This document shows positions 10,750-19,489 of a DNA stretch of 63,782 nucleotides, piece after piece. Under the pieces are notes generated by a model, which had not been told where the DNA came from, made no database searches, and was given only the letters and a program-made list of their open reading frames with translations. Both the position numbers and the translations under genes were made by a program. Positions within the stretch are counted from its first letter, which is position 1, and every line of letters begins with the position of its first letter. The stretch comes from Olivibacter sp. XZL3 (GTDB lineage Bacteria > Bacteroidota > Bacteroidia > Sphingobacteriales > Sphingobacteriaceae), in NCBI RefSeq assembly GCF_004368405.1, contig NZ_SBJH01000024.1, positions 1-63,782 on the forward strand, in the 5' to 3' direction.

Positions 10750-11916
10750 CTAACTACGTTTGGCATTCTGCAGCTGCGGATTGATCGCTAATCCGTCTTC
10801 AAGTCGGTCGAAACCAGACAGTACAACACGGTCGCCGGGTCTCAATCCATCTTTTACAATATAATTTGGCCCACTTACTCCGTCGAGCACAACAGCCCGC
10901 ATTTTCACCTTATTGTCGGGCGTGACAATGTAGACGAATGTTTTGTCTTGTAGTTCAATGGCCGCCACTTGAGGCATGAGTAGTACGCCTGGTTTCCGTT
11001 CTTCCATTTTCAGGGTACCGGTATTTCCTTGTCTTAACACATCATGTGGGTTTGGAAAGGAAGCTCTGAGCGAGATTGCTCCGGTTGTTCGGTTTACCTG
11101 ACCATCGATTGCATCGACGATTCCCTTTTCTGCGTATTCTGTGCCGTCTGCCAATATTAAGCGGACATAAGGAATCAGCTTGTCGTTATTGACCGTTGAG
11201 TCGTTAGATCTTCCTCCTTTGGCAAAGTGGAGGAAGTCGGCCTCACTCATGGAAAAATAGACGTATACTTCGCGCGTATCCGAAAGAACCGTGAGCGGTT
11301 GGGAATCGCCTTTGGTAACCAGGTTTCCGATGCGCTTGGGAATCCGTCCGATATAGCCACTGGAAGGGGCTTTAATATTGGTAAAATCTAAATTTATTTT
11401 GGCAGTTGCGACTGCTGTCGCTGCTTTCGCTACCGATGCTTTGGCAACCTCGTTGTTGGCTTGGGCCGTACGGAGCTGAACATCTGAAATGACTTCATTC
11501 TCTACCAGCGGTTTTAAACTTTCTACTTCCAGCCGCGCATTCTTTTCTTTAGCCTTCTCAACGGTTTCCTCAGCAACGGCGTTTTTTAGTGCTTCTAAAT
11601 AGGGTTGTTCGTTGATTTTAAAAAGATTTTGCCCTTGTTTTACATAAGAGCCTTCATCCACATAAATCTTTTCGAGAATACCCTCAACCTGTGGACGGAT
11701 TTCTACATTTACTTTTCCTTCTATTGTTCCCAGATAGTCGCGTTCGGTTAAAGCGGTTCCGGTATCCACCATAAAAACGGGTAGATTTAAAAGTTTGCTG
11801 TTGTCACCGTTCGTATCCGATGAGCCCGAATGGCAGCTGCTGGCGGTTATTAGTAAAAAAAGGCTTACACTGAGCGTTAAAAGAGAATTAGTGATTTTAT
11901 GTGCTTTAATAATCAT
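10750..11916 (-). CDS. RND efflux periplasmic adaptor (AcrA/MexA family) lipoprotein
   Basis: This 388-residue membrane-fusion protein links the pump to the outer-membrane channel. It has a lipoprotein signal (LLTLSVSLFLLITASSC). Lipoyl half-motifs flank an alpha hairpin (EIRPQVEGILEKIYVDEGSYVKQGQNLFKI, then the hairpin at about 105-165, then IKAPSSGYIGRIPKRIGNLVTKG), followed by the beta-barrel and membrane-proximal domains. It is first in the operon and lies 52 nt upstream of the pump. Immediately upstream, TTTAG-TAG-CTAAA (11932-11944) is a short palindrome that could be an operator, but no cognate regulator is nearby. Confidence 0.94.
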   Translation of the reverse strand: MIIKAHKITNSLLTLSVSLFLLITASSCHSGSSDTNGDNSKLLNLPVFMVDTGTALTERDYLGTIEGKVNVEIRPQVEGILEKIYVDEGSYVKQGQNLFKINEQPYLEALKNAVAEETVEKAKEKNARLEVESLKPLVENEVISDVQLRTAQANNEVAKASVAKAATAVATAKINLDFTNIKAPSSGYIGRIPKRIGNLVTKGDSQPLTVLSDTREVYVYFSMSEADFLHFAKGGRSNDSTVNNDKLIPYVRLILADGTEYAEKGIVDAIDGQVNRTTGAISLRASFPNPHDVLRQGNTGTLKMEERKPGVLLMPQVAAIELQDKTFVYIVTPDNKVKMRAVVLDGVSGPNYIVKDGLRPGDRVVLSGFDRLEDGLAINPQLQNAKRS

Positions 11917-12039
11917 TGATATTTTTTATGTTTTAGTAGCTAAACCTGTCGTTGTTTCTTAATTAAAGGTGCTTCGACAATTCATTTTACAAAGGCGTAT
12001 AGCTGAACCAATTTGTTTCAGAATTAATGCCAGAAAACT

Positions 12040-13137
12040 TCAATCCGTCACGAGTGCCGATATTTTTAAGTCGTTTGCCAGGGCAAGCAAATCATCCAAT
12101 ACGCTCTTCACAATCGGGATTCCTTTTGCTTTTCGCTCTTCGGAAGCCGCTAGCTCCGGTTCACCGGGAATGATTACTGGCTGCGCTTTATCTATCGGTT
12201 CTGCTGTTTTGAACCGGCTGATCCAGTTGTCCATGTGCTGTTTAAAATCATCGATAGGGCGAAACCCATCAGCACGGAGAGCGCCCAGAAAATGGCCCAA
12301 ACCTTCGCCTACGGGTTGCGGATGCGGATCTAAGTAAGCAACGAAAGGCGGAGCCCAAGGTCCGTAGTTGGCGCCTGAAAGGACTGCGCTTAATATATCG
12401 ACTGTGGCACTCAGGCCAAATCCCTTATGGCTGCCGTGAAGGCGGTCGCCACCCAAGGGTAGCAATGCGCCGCCTGCTTTCAGCTCATAGGGGTCTATGG
12501 AGGGGGCGCCCTCCTTCGTTTGTACCCATCCCTCCGGTATCGGCAGTCCATTTCGTTGTGCAATCTCGAGTTTGCCGTTGGCTGCGGCAGAAGTTGCCAT
12601 GTCTATTACAACAGGAGGGTATTTTCCTGCCGGAAAGGCATAACACATTGGGTTGGTTCCCAACATGCGTTCCTTACTAAAGGTGGGCGTTACAAGCGGA
12701 CTGGCGTTGGTCATGGCATAGCCGATCATGTCTTGTTCTACCGCCAACAAAGCATGGTATCCGGCAATACCGAAATGATTGGAATTACGGACAGCCACCC
12801 ATCCGGAGCCATATTCTTTCGCTTTCTTGATGGCTATATTCATAGCATAGGGAGCAACCACCAATCCCAACCCGCGATCGCCGTCCACGGTAGCTGTAGT
12901 AGGCGTTTCGTGTACAATACGCATATGAGGGGACGGGTTTAATCTCCCCTTCTGCCATAGACGGACATATCCACTTAATCTTGCCGTTCCATGAGAATCA
13001 ATGCCTCTTAAATCGGCTTGAATTAATACGTCAGCAGCAAGTTTTGCGTGTTCGGTGGAACAGCCAATCGCTAAAAATACTTGTTCCGTAAATTGGCGTA
13101 GATCAGCTTCTTTAATGCTAATGTGGGTCTTTTCCAA
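12040..13137 (-). CDS. Ldh-family (malate/L-lactate type) NAD(P)-dependent oxidoreductase
   Basis: This 365-residue protein is a member of the LDH2/MDH2 family, which is unrelated to Rossmann-type lactate dehydrogenases. Members reduce alpha-keto acids such as 2,3-diketogulonate or ureidoglycolate-derived acids. The family signatures are ADLRGIDSHGTARLSGYV near residues 41-58 (catalytic His), RNSNHFGIAGYHA near 116-128, and LGTNPMCYAFP near 158. The start codon is TTG; no ATG lies close to the conserved N-terminus ISIKEADLRQF. The substrate cannot be assigned, since the neighbours (efflux operon, sigma factor) are unrelated. Confidence 0.88.
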   Translation of the reverse strand: MEKTHISIKEADLRQFTEQVFLAIGCSTEHAKLAADVLIQADLRGIDSHGTARLSGYVRLWQKGRLNPSPHMRIVHETPTTATVDGDRGLGLVVAPYAMNIAIKKAKEYGSGWVAVRNSNHFGIAGYHALLAVEQDMIGYAMTNASPLVTPTFSKERMLGTNPMCYAFPAGKYPPVVIDMATSAAANGKLEIAQRNGLPIPEGWVQTKEGAPSIDPYELKAGGALLPLGGDRLHGSHKGFGLSATVDILSAVLSGANYGPWAPPFVAYLDPHPQPVGEGLGHFLGALRADGFRPIDDFKQHMDNWISRFKTAEPIDKAQPVIIPGEPELAASEERKAKGIPIVKSVLDDLLALANDLKISALVTD

Positions 13138-13399
13138 ATGCTTTGCGTTTTCTGTTTGTTTTCGTATTCCGCAAACTTAATAAATTGTTTTTAGCTATCA
13201 GCTATCAGTCTTCGACAGCATCTGCTCGGCGAGGCCTTGAATCGTTCTCATATTATCACATCATCATAGTCGTTGTTAGTTGCCTGTTGTTAGTCGTCAA
13301 GGGTTGAAAGCATCCGCTACTGCTGCGACTACTGCTTAATGAACCAACCATAAAAATTACTTAATCGCCCCGCAAGAGAAAAAAAATTACCAAAGGCAT
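13138..13399. repeat. Intergenic word-repeat tract upstream of the sigma gene
   Basis: The gap from the Ldh gene to the sigma promoter contains tandem AGCTATC (13193-13206), a 9-bp direct repeat GTTGTTAGT at 13272-13280 and 13286-13294, and the word series CCGCTACTGCTGCGACTACT near 13315. No gene is visible. Confidence 0.55.
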
Positions 13400-13428
13400 G
13401 CAACCTTTTCCGGGTTCTCGACATCTAA
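13400..13428 (+). promoter_or_regulatory. Probable ECF-sigma-dependent, autoregulated promoter
   Basis: GCAACC (13400-13405), a 16-nt spacer and CATCTAA (13422-13428) match the GCAACC/CATCTAA-like arrangement I know from upstream of ECF sigma genes in Bacteroidota. It lies 18 nt before the sigma start codon. It differs from the housekeeping TAnnTTTG promoters elsewhere in this window. Autoregulation is inference. Confidence 0.55.
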
Positions 13429-13446
13429 GAGAAAAAGGAACGTCAT

Positions 13447-14013
13447 TTGAAGCAAGTATACACCATCGATGATTTAGTGGACGGCTGCCAACGAGGAGAA
13501 CGCAAGGCGCAAGAATCCTTATATCGAGCAGTCGCGTCAAAGATGTTCCATATTTGCTTGCGTTATGCTGGGTCGGAAGCCGAAGCAGAAGACATACTGC
13601 AGAATGGCTTTATAAAGGTGTTTCAATGTATACCGGGCTTTAGGGGCGAGGGCTCCTTTGAAGGATGGTTACGAAGAATTTTTGTTAACACGGCCATCGA
13701 GACCGTTCGTAAAAATAAACGCTTGCAACAGGTGATAAGTGTTGATCAGATCTTTGAAGAAGAACAGCAAACTTTTGATATGGACGCACTGGAGGTACGT
13801 GATCTGCTGCGCCTAATTCAGGGACTGCCCGACGGTTATCGGATGGTGTTTAATATGTATGCGATTGAAGGCTATTCGCATAAAGAGATCGCGGAAGCAT
13901 TAAATATAAGTGAAGGTGCTTCGAAATCGCAATTGTCGCGAGCAAGAGCTTGGTTGAAAAGTAAGTTAGTCATGTTAGAAAGAGGGGGTAATTATGGATC
14001 GTATGCCGGATGA
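13447..14013 (+). CDS. ECF-type RNA polymerase sigma factor
   Basis: This 188-residue sigma-70 family protein has region 2 (AEDILQNGFIKVFQCIPGFRGEGSFEGWLRRIFVNTAIE, about residues 51-89) and region 4 (YSHKEIAEALNISEGASKSQLSRARAWLKSKL, about 143-174). These are the two domains of extracytoplasmic-function sigmas. The start is TTG; the next ATG (residue 33) would remove part of region 2. The gene overlaps the next by 20 nt, and that gene encodes a one-TM protein, the usual sigma/anti-sigma layout. An ECF-like promoter directly precedes it. Confidence 0.92.
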   Translation: MKQVYTIDDLVDGCQRGERKAQESLYRAVASKMFHICLRYAGSEAEAEDILQNGFIKVFQCIPGFRGEGSFEGWLRRIFVNTAIETVRKNKRLQQVISVDQIFEEEQQTFDMDALEVRDLLRLIQGLPDGYRMVFNMYAIEGYSHKEIAEALNISEGASKSQLSRARAWLKSKLVMLERGGNYGSYAG

Positions 14014-14728
14014 AACCTTTGATAAGGGGATTCGGGAGAAGTTCGAATCTTTTGAGCCGAAAATTCCCAACGACTTATGGTCGAGTATAGCGGAACAGTT
14101 GGATGAGAACCCGATGATGCCTATAGCAGGCCGTGCCAAAAGAAAAAATACATTCACTTGGCTGCGCGTAGCGGCTGCTGTCGCGGTTTTAATAGGACTT
14201 GGCATGTATTATGTTCGTCCGACATCGGAGGTGGTGTACTTAAGTGCGAAAGAAGAAGTGATAGATAAAAAAGTAAAAGAAGAGGAGGCAAAGGCGTCAG
14301 TACGCTTGGAAACAAAGAGCGGTGATATAGTGGATGATCGCCAAGCCTCCAAATCATACGATTATGCATCGAATGTTCGCCGTAAAGAGCAAGCGGCAAT
14401 CGCACTTGAAAGTCGGGCGGCCGAAGCGGAGCATGTGGAACTACGCAGACCAGTCATCGAAGAAGAGGTCTTTGCCGTGGAGGCTCCCTCGTATGAGCGC
14501 GGCGATGGCTCGCCAAGCCATGTGCAACTTTCTTTGGTTAAAACACCAGTCCTGTCTGATAAGTCCTTCAAATTAAGAGAAAAGAAGAGCTTTGGAGTGG
14601 ATGAGATATTGAACTATGTAGTAAGGTCTGTGGGGCATGGTGAAGAGAAAGTGTTGTCTTTTGCGAGCGACGACGAAGGGACTTTAAAGGTTGCGGTTGA
14701 CCTGAAGGCTATTAAAATTAGGTTGTAG
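13994..14728 (+). CDS. Probable membrane-anchored anti-sigma factor
   Basis: The protein has 244 residues and no clear database family that I can name. It begins with an acidic cytoplasmic segment of about 50 residues (DRMPDETFDKGIREKFESFEPKIPNDLWSSI), compatible with sigma binding. One transmembrane helix follows (FTWLRVAAAVAVLIGLGMYYV, about 54-74), then a charged region of about 165 residues outside. The ATG at 13994 lies inside the sigma gene. The role is inferred from topology and overlap; it is not a zinc-binding (HxxxCxxC) anti-sigma type. Confidence 0.7.
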   Translation: MDRMPDETFDKGIREKFESFEPKIPNDLWSSIAEQLDENPMMPIAGRAKRKNTFTWLRVAAAVAVLIGLGMYYVRPTSEVVYLSAKEEVIDKKVKEEEAKASVRLETKSGDIVDDRQASKSYDYASNVRRKEQAAIALESRAAEAEHVELRRPVIEEEVFAVEAPSYERGDGSPSHVQLSLVKTPVLSDKSFKLREKKSFGVDEILNYVVRSVGHGEEKVLSFASDDEGTLKVAVDLKAIKIRL

Positions 14729-14813
14729 TAAGCTTTCATGCAAAAGGATTGTAAAATCGGAAGAGGTCTCTTCGATAACTAAGGAAATTAACAACAAGCA
14801 ATATATGAACCAT

Positions 14814-14914
14814 CCATGTTTAGATTCATTTTTATCACAGGGGGGAATTGTGAATTTGGTCACGGATTTTAAATCACAATTTGTGTTCATGAACCCTTCG
14901 GGATTTAAACATGG
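14814..14914. repeat. 101-bp imperfect palindrome upstream of the barrel gene
   Basis: Two nested inverted repeats share one centre near 14864. The outer arms are CCATGTTTAGAT (14814-14825) and ATTTAAACATGG (14903-14914). The inner arms are AATTGTGA (14846-14853) and TCACAATT (14874-14881). A small separate hairpin CCATC-TGACC-GATGG lies downstream, close to the barrel gene start. It could be a MITE remnant, a cruciform or a regulatory RNA leader. Confidence 0.55.
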
Positions 14915-14958
14915 TAAGCTCCATCTGACCGATGGATAAAAATTAAAATTATTTACAG

Positions 14959-15828
14959 ATGAAACATTTTTTATTAAGCAGTTTAACCTTTTTTGCGCTG
15001 ACAAGCGGTGTGCAGGCTTATGGCGCTTCCAGTAATTTGTTCAACGCCGAGGCCGTCGTCGACACAACGAATATGGATACCGTCAAGACGGAAAAGAAGC
15101 GGAAGCTTACCATTAAGTGGAGCTCCGATGGTGATAACATCGTAGAAGTAGAGCGCTGCAATCCCTGCGACAGTTTAAAGAAAAGCAAGGGTGCCGACTT
15201 TTTGAAACAGAAGCCCAAGGTAATATTAGGGGTGACCTTTGCCCGTTTTGATTTAGGCCTTACCACCTTGTTGGATAACGGTAGTTTTACCTTGAGTCCG
15301 GAGAACGACTTCCTTAAAAACAGAACTTGGAAAACAATCAACGTAGGTTTTGACGTATTCCAATTTGGCTATCGTTTTAATGAAAAGTTTAGATTGTTTC
15401 TGTCGGCAGGCTTTGATTGGACACATATCCGCCTTCAAAATAATATTATCTTCGATCGCAATACGACGCCACTGAGTTATACAGAATCGGACATAAATTA
15501 CAGCAAGAATCGCTTTAGCTCCAGTTATTTGAGAATACCGATCACATTTGAACATCGACTAGGCCTGGACCGCGACCTGCGTATTGCTTATGGCCCGATC
15601 GGTGGCTTCTTACTGAGCGGAAGTCAGAAATTCAAGAGCGATGAAGAGGGAAAACGGAAGGTAAAGGACGATTTTAACTATGCTAAATTCCGTTACGGCG
15701 CTTTTGCACGGGTAGGCTATCAATGGGTCGGTTTGTACGCGAAGTACTATTTTAACGATATGTTCGAAAACAGCCCGCAACAAGAAGGCTTACGGAATAT
15801 GTCCTTCGGCTTGATGTTCTTCTTCTAA
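14959..15828 (+). CDS. Outer-membrane beta-barrel protein, unknown function
   Basis: The 289-residue protein has a Sec signal peptide (MKHFLLSSLTFFALTSGVQAYGA). A polar linker follows, and then from about residue 85 alternating amphipathic strands rich in Phe/Tyr/Gly (e.g. VILGVTFARFDLGLTTLL, FRYGAFARVGYQWVGLYAKYYF). It ends in GLMFFF; a C-terminal aromatic residue is typical of BAM-inserted barrels. It resembles PorT-like OMP_b-brl proteins. It follows the sigma/anti-sigma pair and could be a target or sensor of that system, which is inference only. The gap before it carries the palindrome at 14814-14914. Confidence 0.7.
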   Translation: MKHFLLSSLTFFALTSGVQAYGASSNLFNAEAVVDTTNMDTVKTEKKRKLTIKWSSDGDNIVEVERCNPCDSLKKSKGADFLKQKPKVILGVTFARFDLGLTTLLDNGSFTLSPENDFLKNRTWKTINVGFDVFQFGYRFNEKFRLFLSAGFDWTHIRLQNNIIFDRNTTPLSYTESDINYSKNRFSSSYLRIPITFEHRLGLDRDLRIAYGPIGGFLLSGSQKFKSDEEGKRKVKDDFNYAKFRYGAFARVGYQWVGLYAKYYFNDMFENSPQQEGLRNMSFGLMFFF

Positions 15829-15942
15829 AAACTTTCGCTTTTATAGGTCGATCAGCCGTGGGCACGATCGACCTATAGTTCATGAAATGCCTAAAATTTT
15901 TTTATCTTCGAAGCGTTTACACTATAAGTGTACGTTTTTTTG

Positions 15943-17001
15943 ATGGCAAACAATACAAATACCTCTTCTTGCGATTTTATTGCTTCTGATACGCAAAAAC
16001 AAGGGCTAGCCTATATACAGGTAGATAATCTATCCAAGCGGTTTTCCGATAAACCCGACAGTCTGGGCTTAATGGAGATGTCTTTTGGTATCGAGCAGGG
16101 TAAGATTACAGCGATTATTGGAGAGAGCGGAAGCGGGAAAAGTACGTTATTGCGCCTGATATACGGGCTGCTGAGTCCCGATGAGGGTGAAATTCGTTTC
16201 CAAGGTTGGAAGGTTCCCGGGCCGGATGATAAATTGATTCCGGGGCACGAAGCGATGCGATTGGTTTCCCAGCACTTTGATGATCTAAATACCTATGCCA
16301 ACGTGTGGGACAATGTAGCCTCCCGTTTATCCAACACAAATTTACAGGAGAAACACGATAAAACAGAGATCGCTTTAAACAGTCTGAAGATATTGCGGCT
16401 AGCGAAGCAACGCATTGCCGATCTGAGCGGAGGTGAGAAGCAGCGGGTGGCCATTGCCCGGGCTTTGGTAACTGGGCCACAGGTTTTATTGATGGATGAG
16501 CCTTTTAATCAGGTCGATGCTTCATTCCGCGATCAGCTACAGCAGGATATCCGGAAAATCGTTGACGAAATCGGACTCACCGTGATTATGGTGTCGCATG
16601 ATCCGAGCGAGGTATTGGCTTTATCCGATGCCTTGCTTATCTTACAGGACGGAAGATTGATGGGGGTGGGGAGTCCGAAAGAAATATACAATAATCCGCC
16701 CAATGCTTATGCTGCCAAGCTACTGGCAAAGAGTAATGTGTTATCGGAAAAGCAAATAGCCCAGCTGTTGCCCGAAATACAGGCCAAAGAAGTCATTGTT
16801 CATCCGGAGTGGATACAAATAGGTATAGGAGAAGAAGGGACTTTATTTACAGTCCAAGGTATTCTCTTCAAAGGTTTCTACGAAGAAATTATACTATCCC
16901 GTGAAGCTCTTCAGTTACGGTGCATTAATAAAGCCACCAATCGCTATCAAGTCGGACAAGTGGTGCCCATCGAGATCTTAAAATACAAAGCGCTTAATTA
17001 A
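15943..17001 (+). CDS. ABC transporter ATP-binding protein (orphan)
   Basis: The ATG at 15943 gives 352 residues; a GTG 15 nt upstream is possible but less likely. Walker A is GESGSGKST, the Q-loop is LVSQHFDDL, the signature is LSGGEKQRVAIARAL, Walker B is VLLMDEPF, and the switch histidine is in VMVSHDP. A C-terminal domain of about 110 residues (IQAKEVIVHPEWIQIGIGEEGTLFTVQGILFKGFYEEI...) resembles a regulatory TOBE-like fold. No permease or binding protein adjoins, so the transporter partner is encoded elsewhere. It is convergent with the TlpA-like gene and overlaps its end by 8 nt. Confidence 0.88.
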   Translation: MANNTNTSSCDFIASDTQKQGLAYIQVDNLSKRFSDKPDSLGLMEMSFGIEQGKITAIIGESGSGKSTLLRLIYGLLSPDEGEIRFQGWKVPGPDDKLIPGHEAMRLVSQHFDDLNTYANVWDNVASRLSNTNLQEKHDKTEIALNSLKILRLAKQRIADLSGGEKQRVAIARALVTGPQVLLMDEPFNQVDASFRDQLQQDIRKIVDEIGLTVIMVSHDPSEVLALSDALLILQDGRLMGVGSPKEIYNNPPNAYAAKLLAKSNVLSEKQIAQLLPEIQAKEVIVHPEWIQIGIGEEGTLFTVQGILFKGFYEEIILSREALQLRCINKATNRYQVGQVVPIEILKYKALN

Positions 17002-17500
17002 GTTTTTCGGCTAGGAGCGCTAATAGCTTGTCGAACTCCGCCTCTGTATAGCCGAGCGACAAGTAGATAATGTTGCCCTCTTTATCTACAACGACGTTTC
17101 TTGGAATGCCACTATTGGCGTATTTGGAAAATATCTCTCGCTTTGCATCCGGTAGGATAGGAAAAGTATAGCCTGTTTTTTCAATGAACGGCTGAAGTTT
17201 ATCCCAGTTCTCTTCGCGGCCGAAGACAAAAAGTTCAAAGTTTTTGTTAGCCTTATACCGGTCGTATATTTCCTGTTGAACGCGTGGCAGCTCTTTTCGG
17301 CATGGCGGACACCAAGTGGCAAAAAAGTTGATCAACACTACTTTTCCTTTATAATCGTGCAACTTTTTCAAGCTGCTGTCGGCGAGCGTGAAGGAAAAAT
17401 CAGGCGCTTTATCGCCTAGTTTAACCAACCATTCCTGTTGATCTTGTGCCTGGGAAAATATCGGTAGAAAGCTTACCAGAAAAAGGAAAATATACTTCAT
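16994..17500 (-). CDS. TlpA-like periplasmic thiol-disulfide oxidoreductase
   Basis: This 168-residue protein has a Sec signal (MKYIFLFLVSFLPIFSQAQ). A thioredoxin/AhpC-TSA fold contains the redox motif FFATWCPPCRKELP and the cis-Pro region FSKYANSGIPRNVVVDKEGNI. Such proteins reduce periplasmic disulfides, often for cytochrome c maturation or for exported enzymes. Its 3' end overlaps the convergent ABC gene by 8 nt, so no separate terminators exist between them. Confidence 0.9.
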   Translation of the reverse strand: MKYIFLFLVSFLPIFSQAQDQQEWLVKLGDKAPDFSFTLADSSLKKLHDYKGKVVLINFFATWCPPCRKELPRVQQEIYDRYKANKNFELFVFGREENWDKLQPFIEKTGYTFPILPDAKREIFSKYANSGIPRNVVVDKEGNIIYLSLGYTEAEFDKLLALLAEKLN

Positions 17501-17700
17501 TTGCTAAAAATCTGTTAGCAAACATATTGAAAAAGAAGATGAATTACAATAGTGCATGCGACTGTCGCTATAAGCTATAAGGTGTAGGGCTTAAGATGTA
17601 AGACTGCTACCGCCACTGCTACTAATTTCTATTCTACTACTTGACTATTTCCCTACTCAACATCTCCCGCAACTCACAACGGGCAACTAAAAAAATCCTT
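17501..17700. repeat. Intergenic word-repeat tract
   Basis: The gap is dominated by short repeated words. GCTATAAGCTATAA is a perfect 7-bp tandem at 17567-17580, and CTGCTACCGCCACTGCTACT near 17604 belongs to the ACTGCT-type words also seen near 13315, 20660, 41550 and 42015. No gene is visible. Confidence 0.5.
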
Positions 17701-18174
17701 TTACTGCACGATTTTATTCGCACAAGTAGAGCTTGCAAACGCTTCTGGCTTCGCCTTAAACACAAAGCCCATGCTTAAGATGTAACCCATTGCTTCGTGA
17801 AGAGCTTGATTGGATTTGAACATAGGATTGGTGTTGATGTCTGCATGCACCTCGAGATCGACATGGTAAGTATCTAGAATGTCGCAAAGTGAATAGGCCG
17901 TTTCAATGGAGCGCTGCACTTCGGCCAGCATGCGCTCTTTAATGCTCATTTTAAGCAATGTCCGTTCTTGATGGATAAACATAAAACCGCCTTTCTTTTC
18001 ACGGATAAAAGCAATCACCGTAGCGAAATCGGTGATCTGTCCCTTTACCTGCGAGTCAGTGCCAATGCAGACTTTGAGCTTGTTACCTAAGGCGTATTCT
18101 TTTGAGATAGCTGCGCTTACTTCTTCGAGAAGCGGTTTGCGAATGGGTTCTCCGCTAAATTTTTTCCAGGTCAT
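17701..18174 (-). CDS. YkuK-like RNase H-fold protein (DUF458)
   Basis: The 157-residue protein matches the YkuK/DUF458 family, which has a ribonuclease H-like fold. The core VCIGTDSQVKG (Asp40 of GTDS) resembles the first RNase H acidic residue, and VDLEVHADINTNP supplies later acidic residues. It starts MTWKKFSGEPIRKPLLEEV, typical of the family. Catalytic activity has not been assigned to YkuK as far as I know. It stands alone, with repeat-rich gaps on both sides. Confidence 0.75.
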   Translation of the reverse strand: MTWKKFSGEPIRKPLLEEVSAAISKEYALGNKLKVCIGTDSQVKGQITDFATVIAFIREKKGGFMFIHQERTLLKMSIKERMLAEVQRSIETAYSLCDILDTYHVDLEVHADINTNPMFKSNQALHEAMGYILSMGFVFKAKPEAFASSTCANKIVQ

Positions 18175-18473
18175 AAATAAGGTATTACGTTAAAAATCCA
18201 AATAGCCCTTGCCTGCGTTCCGATCTATGGCATAAAGTTAATGTATTTGAAGTGCTTAAAAGTAAAGCTATTATAGTTTATTTGTTAACATTGGGTTAAT
18301 TATCAACAGATTAGTTGTCAGTTGCCGGTTGCTAGTTGTGAGTTGCCGGTTGTGCGTGAACCTTGCTCCCTGAAGCTTGTAGTTAACGGCCTATAGCGTA
18401 AAGCATCCAATAACCAATATTTTACAGGATATTTTCGTCCTTTATAAACAAAATACGTTACTTAGCTGTATTA
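18175..18473. repeat. Intergenic region with a 12-bp direct repeat tract
   Basis: AGTTGCCGGTTG occurs perfectly at 18320-18331 and 18341-18352 within a longer series of related words (TTAGTTGTCAGTTGCCGGTT...). It belongs to the word-repeat family seen in many gaps here. The remainder is AT-rich without a recognisable gene. Confidence 0.55.
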
Positions 18474-18494
18474 TTAGATTAGATATTAATCTAA
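18474..18494. promoter_or_regulatory. Palindrome upstream of a lipoprotein gene
   Basis: TTAGATTA-GATAT-TAATCTAA is a perfect 8-bp inverted repeat with a 5-nt spacer, 31 nt before the lipoprotein ATG. The position suits an operator, but the regulator is unknown. Confidence 0.4.
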
Positions 18495-18525
18495 ATTTAC
18501 AACATATCGTAAAAAAAATAGCAAT

Positions 18526-19353
18526 ATGAAATTTAAATCTCAAATCATGACGCTGGCAACGGGCGCATTTATAGCAGCTTCTCTGTCAGCATGTAATCAA
18601 TCTGGTACAAACTCAACAGAAGGATCGGACAGTACCGCGATGACAGAGGCAGCAAGCAGCGCCATCACCGTTACGCCTGTTGCCGACTCCAAAGCATTTC
18701 CAGGTGCGGAATTAGCGATCTCGTCTATTACCGCTACACCGGGAGCGTCGGACGATTCAGTGAAATTAGAGGTTAAATATGCGGTGAAGAATTTTACGTT
18801 AACAGAGCACACTGCTGATCATAATGCAGATCATATGGCGAACTCTGCCGAAGGGCAGCACATCCATTTTATTTTGGATAATCAACCCTATGTGGCGCTT
18901 TACAAACCGGAAAACAGTGCGAGCGTGAAGAAAGGTAGCGAGCATTATCTGTTGTCTTTTCTTTCGCGCTCCTACCACGAATCGATTAAAGAGCCAAAAG
19001 CATATGTGTTAAAGCACTTCAAAATTACCGACGAAGGTAAATACGAGGAATTGCCTGTGCCGACCGATGCGGCGCTGTTTTACAGTCGTCCGAAAGGCGA
19101 ATACAAAGGAAAAGATACGGAAAACCTGTTGTTAGACTTCTACTTAGTGAACACCGAGCTGTCGGCTTCCGGTAATAAGGTAAAGGCCGAAATAAACGAC
19201 ACGACTATCACCTTGGATAAATGGGGTCCCTATGAAATTAAAGGAGCTCCAAAAGGTGATTTGAAGGTTAAATTAACCTTAGTAGGAGCCGACGGAAATG
19301 AGCTGAAAGGCGATAATACTTCGATTACAAGAGAAGTTAAATTGTCAGAATAA
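18526..19353 (+). CDS. Putative lipoprotein, 'phosphopeptide-binding'-type Bacteroidota protein
   Basis: The 275-residue protein has a lipoprotein signal (GAFIAASLSAC, Cys23) and a Ser/Thr/Ala-rich linker. From about residue 50 there is a domain with a His-rich insertion (EHTADHNADHMANSAEGQHIHFILDNQPY). The core GQHIHFILDNQPYVALYKPE resembles Bacteroidota lipoproteins sometimes labelled phosphopeptide-binding. The histidines might bind metal, which is only a suggestion. It is monocistronic, with a palindrome upstream and a strong terminator downstream. Confidence 0.65.
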   Translation: MKFKSQIMTLATGAFIAASLSACNQSGTNSTEGSDSTAMTEAASSAITVTPVADSKAFPGAELAISSITATPGASDDSVKLEVKYAVKNFTLTEHTADHNADHMANSAEGQHIHFILDNQPYVALYKPENSASVKKGSEHYLLSFLSRSYHESIKEPKAYVLKHFKITDEGKYEELPVPTDAALFYSRPKGEYKGKDTENLLLDFYLVNTELSASGNKVKAEINDTTITLDKWGPYEIKGAPKGDLKVKLTLVGADGNELKGDNTSITREVKLSE

Positions 19354-19370
19354 AAATCCTTTTATCCAGA

Positions 19371-19411
19371 AAGGGCGCTCTGCTGATGAAAAAGTGGAGC
19401 GCCCTTTTTTT
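19371..19411 (+). terminator. Rho-independent terminator
   Basis: Perfect 10-bp arms AAGGGCGCTC (19371-19380) and GAGCGCCCTT (19397-19406) with a 16-nt loop run into a T-run. It lies 17 nt after the lipoprotein stop. Confidence 0.93.
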
Positions 19412-19489
19412 GTAGAATCTCGCTGTTTCATCTGGTTGCCGAGTCAGGGATTACCTTCAGTGAACTCCCGTTGGTCGGCTTCGCTTTTA

